Below are positions 5,553 to 5,690 of a DNA stretch of 5,690 bases, in pieces; within the stretch, counting starts at the first letter, position 1; every line of letters begins with the position of its first letter. Location of the stretch: positions 1 to 5,690 of the forward strand of contig JAEWHQ010000359.1 in assembly GCA_023387715.1 (NCBI GenBank). Reading direction: 5' to 3'. The stretch is from Pseudomonadota bacterium (lineage in GTDB: Bacteria > Pseudomonadota > Alphaproteobacteria > Rhizobiales > Rhizobiaceae). The translations under genes were made by a program, and so were the position numbers. The notes under the pieces are model-generated. The model was given only the letters and a program-made list of their open reading frames with translations. It was not told where the DNA came from and did not search any database.

Positions 5553-5690
5553 ATGTCTGAATTTCAGGGTCAAAATACAAACTCGCAACCGGACGCAAAC
5601 TATCAGGAACTGGCCGCAACTCATGTCTCGGCCAAACGGATATTTGCGTTTTTCAAACCTTATCGGCGCCAGATCATCAATGTCGTTGCC
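5553..5690 (+). CDS. Probable ABC exporter (fused permease/ATPase type), 5' part only
   Basis: Only the first 46 codons are visible; the frame is still open at the right edge. A polar, probably cytoplasmic N-terminus of about 25 residues precedes VSAKRIFAFFKPYRRQIINV, which ends at the last visible codons. A basic amphipathic stretch with a (F/L)xxYxR-like element before the first membrane helix is characteristic of ABC-type exporters with an N-terminal transmembrane domain, but no ATPase motif lies inside the window, so the call is an inference. The ATG at 5553 is supported by AGGA (5543-5546), 6 nt upstream. The gene lies 58 nt after the kinase stop on the same strand, with no hairpin plus U-tract between. 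It may therefore be cotranscribed with the two-component genes and be one of the outputs of that system. Confidence 0.6.
   Translation, partial: MSEFQGQNTNSQPDANYQELAATHVSAKRIFAFFKPYRRQIINVVA

Overview
The window looks like chromosomal sequence from an alphaproteobacterium, most likely of the Brucella/Ochrobactrum/Pseudochrobactrum group. That rests on protein flavour, a roughly balanced base composition and the gene set. No rRNA or other marker is present, so the assignment is tentative. Coding density is high, and I see no insertion sequence, CRISPR array, tRNA, prophage or integron element.

The window has two blocks that diverge from a 167-bp intergenic region at about 3557-3723. The left block is all on the minus strand. 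In transcription order it holds a GNAT-type acetyltransferase (2831-3556), a MarR-family regulator (2257-2715), an M20D amidohydrolase (983-2191) and an MFS transporter of the metabolite:H+ symporter type that runs off the left edge (1-928). The last three look like a small uptake-and-hydrolysis cassette: a transporter imports an organic acid or N-acylated/amidated compound, the amidohydrolase cleaves it, and the MarR protein controls expression. A 27-bp perfect inverted repeat (2207-2233) lies between marR and the amidohydrolase gene and is the obvious candidate operator.

The right block is on the plus strand. It holds an OmpR-family response regulator (3724-4419), a sensor histidine kinase overlapping it by 8 nt (4412-5494), and the first 46 codons of what is probably an ABC exporter (5553 to the right edge). 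Regulator and kinase resemble the AdeRS/BaeSR efflux-control branch, AdeRS of Acinetobacter most closely as I recall those sequences. The kinase has two membrane segments and only a very short periplasmic loop.

The most striking non-coding feature is in the divergent intergenic region. Four 7-mers (TGTGCAG, TGTACAG, TGTGCAG, CGTGCAG) recur at an exact 11-bp period (3616-3655). This is the geometry expected for tandem OmpR/PhoB-type regulator binding. The array sits just upstream of a plausible -10 for the regulator gene and overlaps a plausible promoter for the divergent acetyltransferase gene. It therefore probably couples the two-component system to its own transcription, to the acetyltransferase and, by read-through, to the ABC exporter. 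I see no evidence of a wholly new class of system. The interest lies in this regulatory wiring and in the two unexplored operators.
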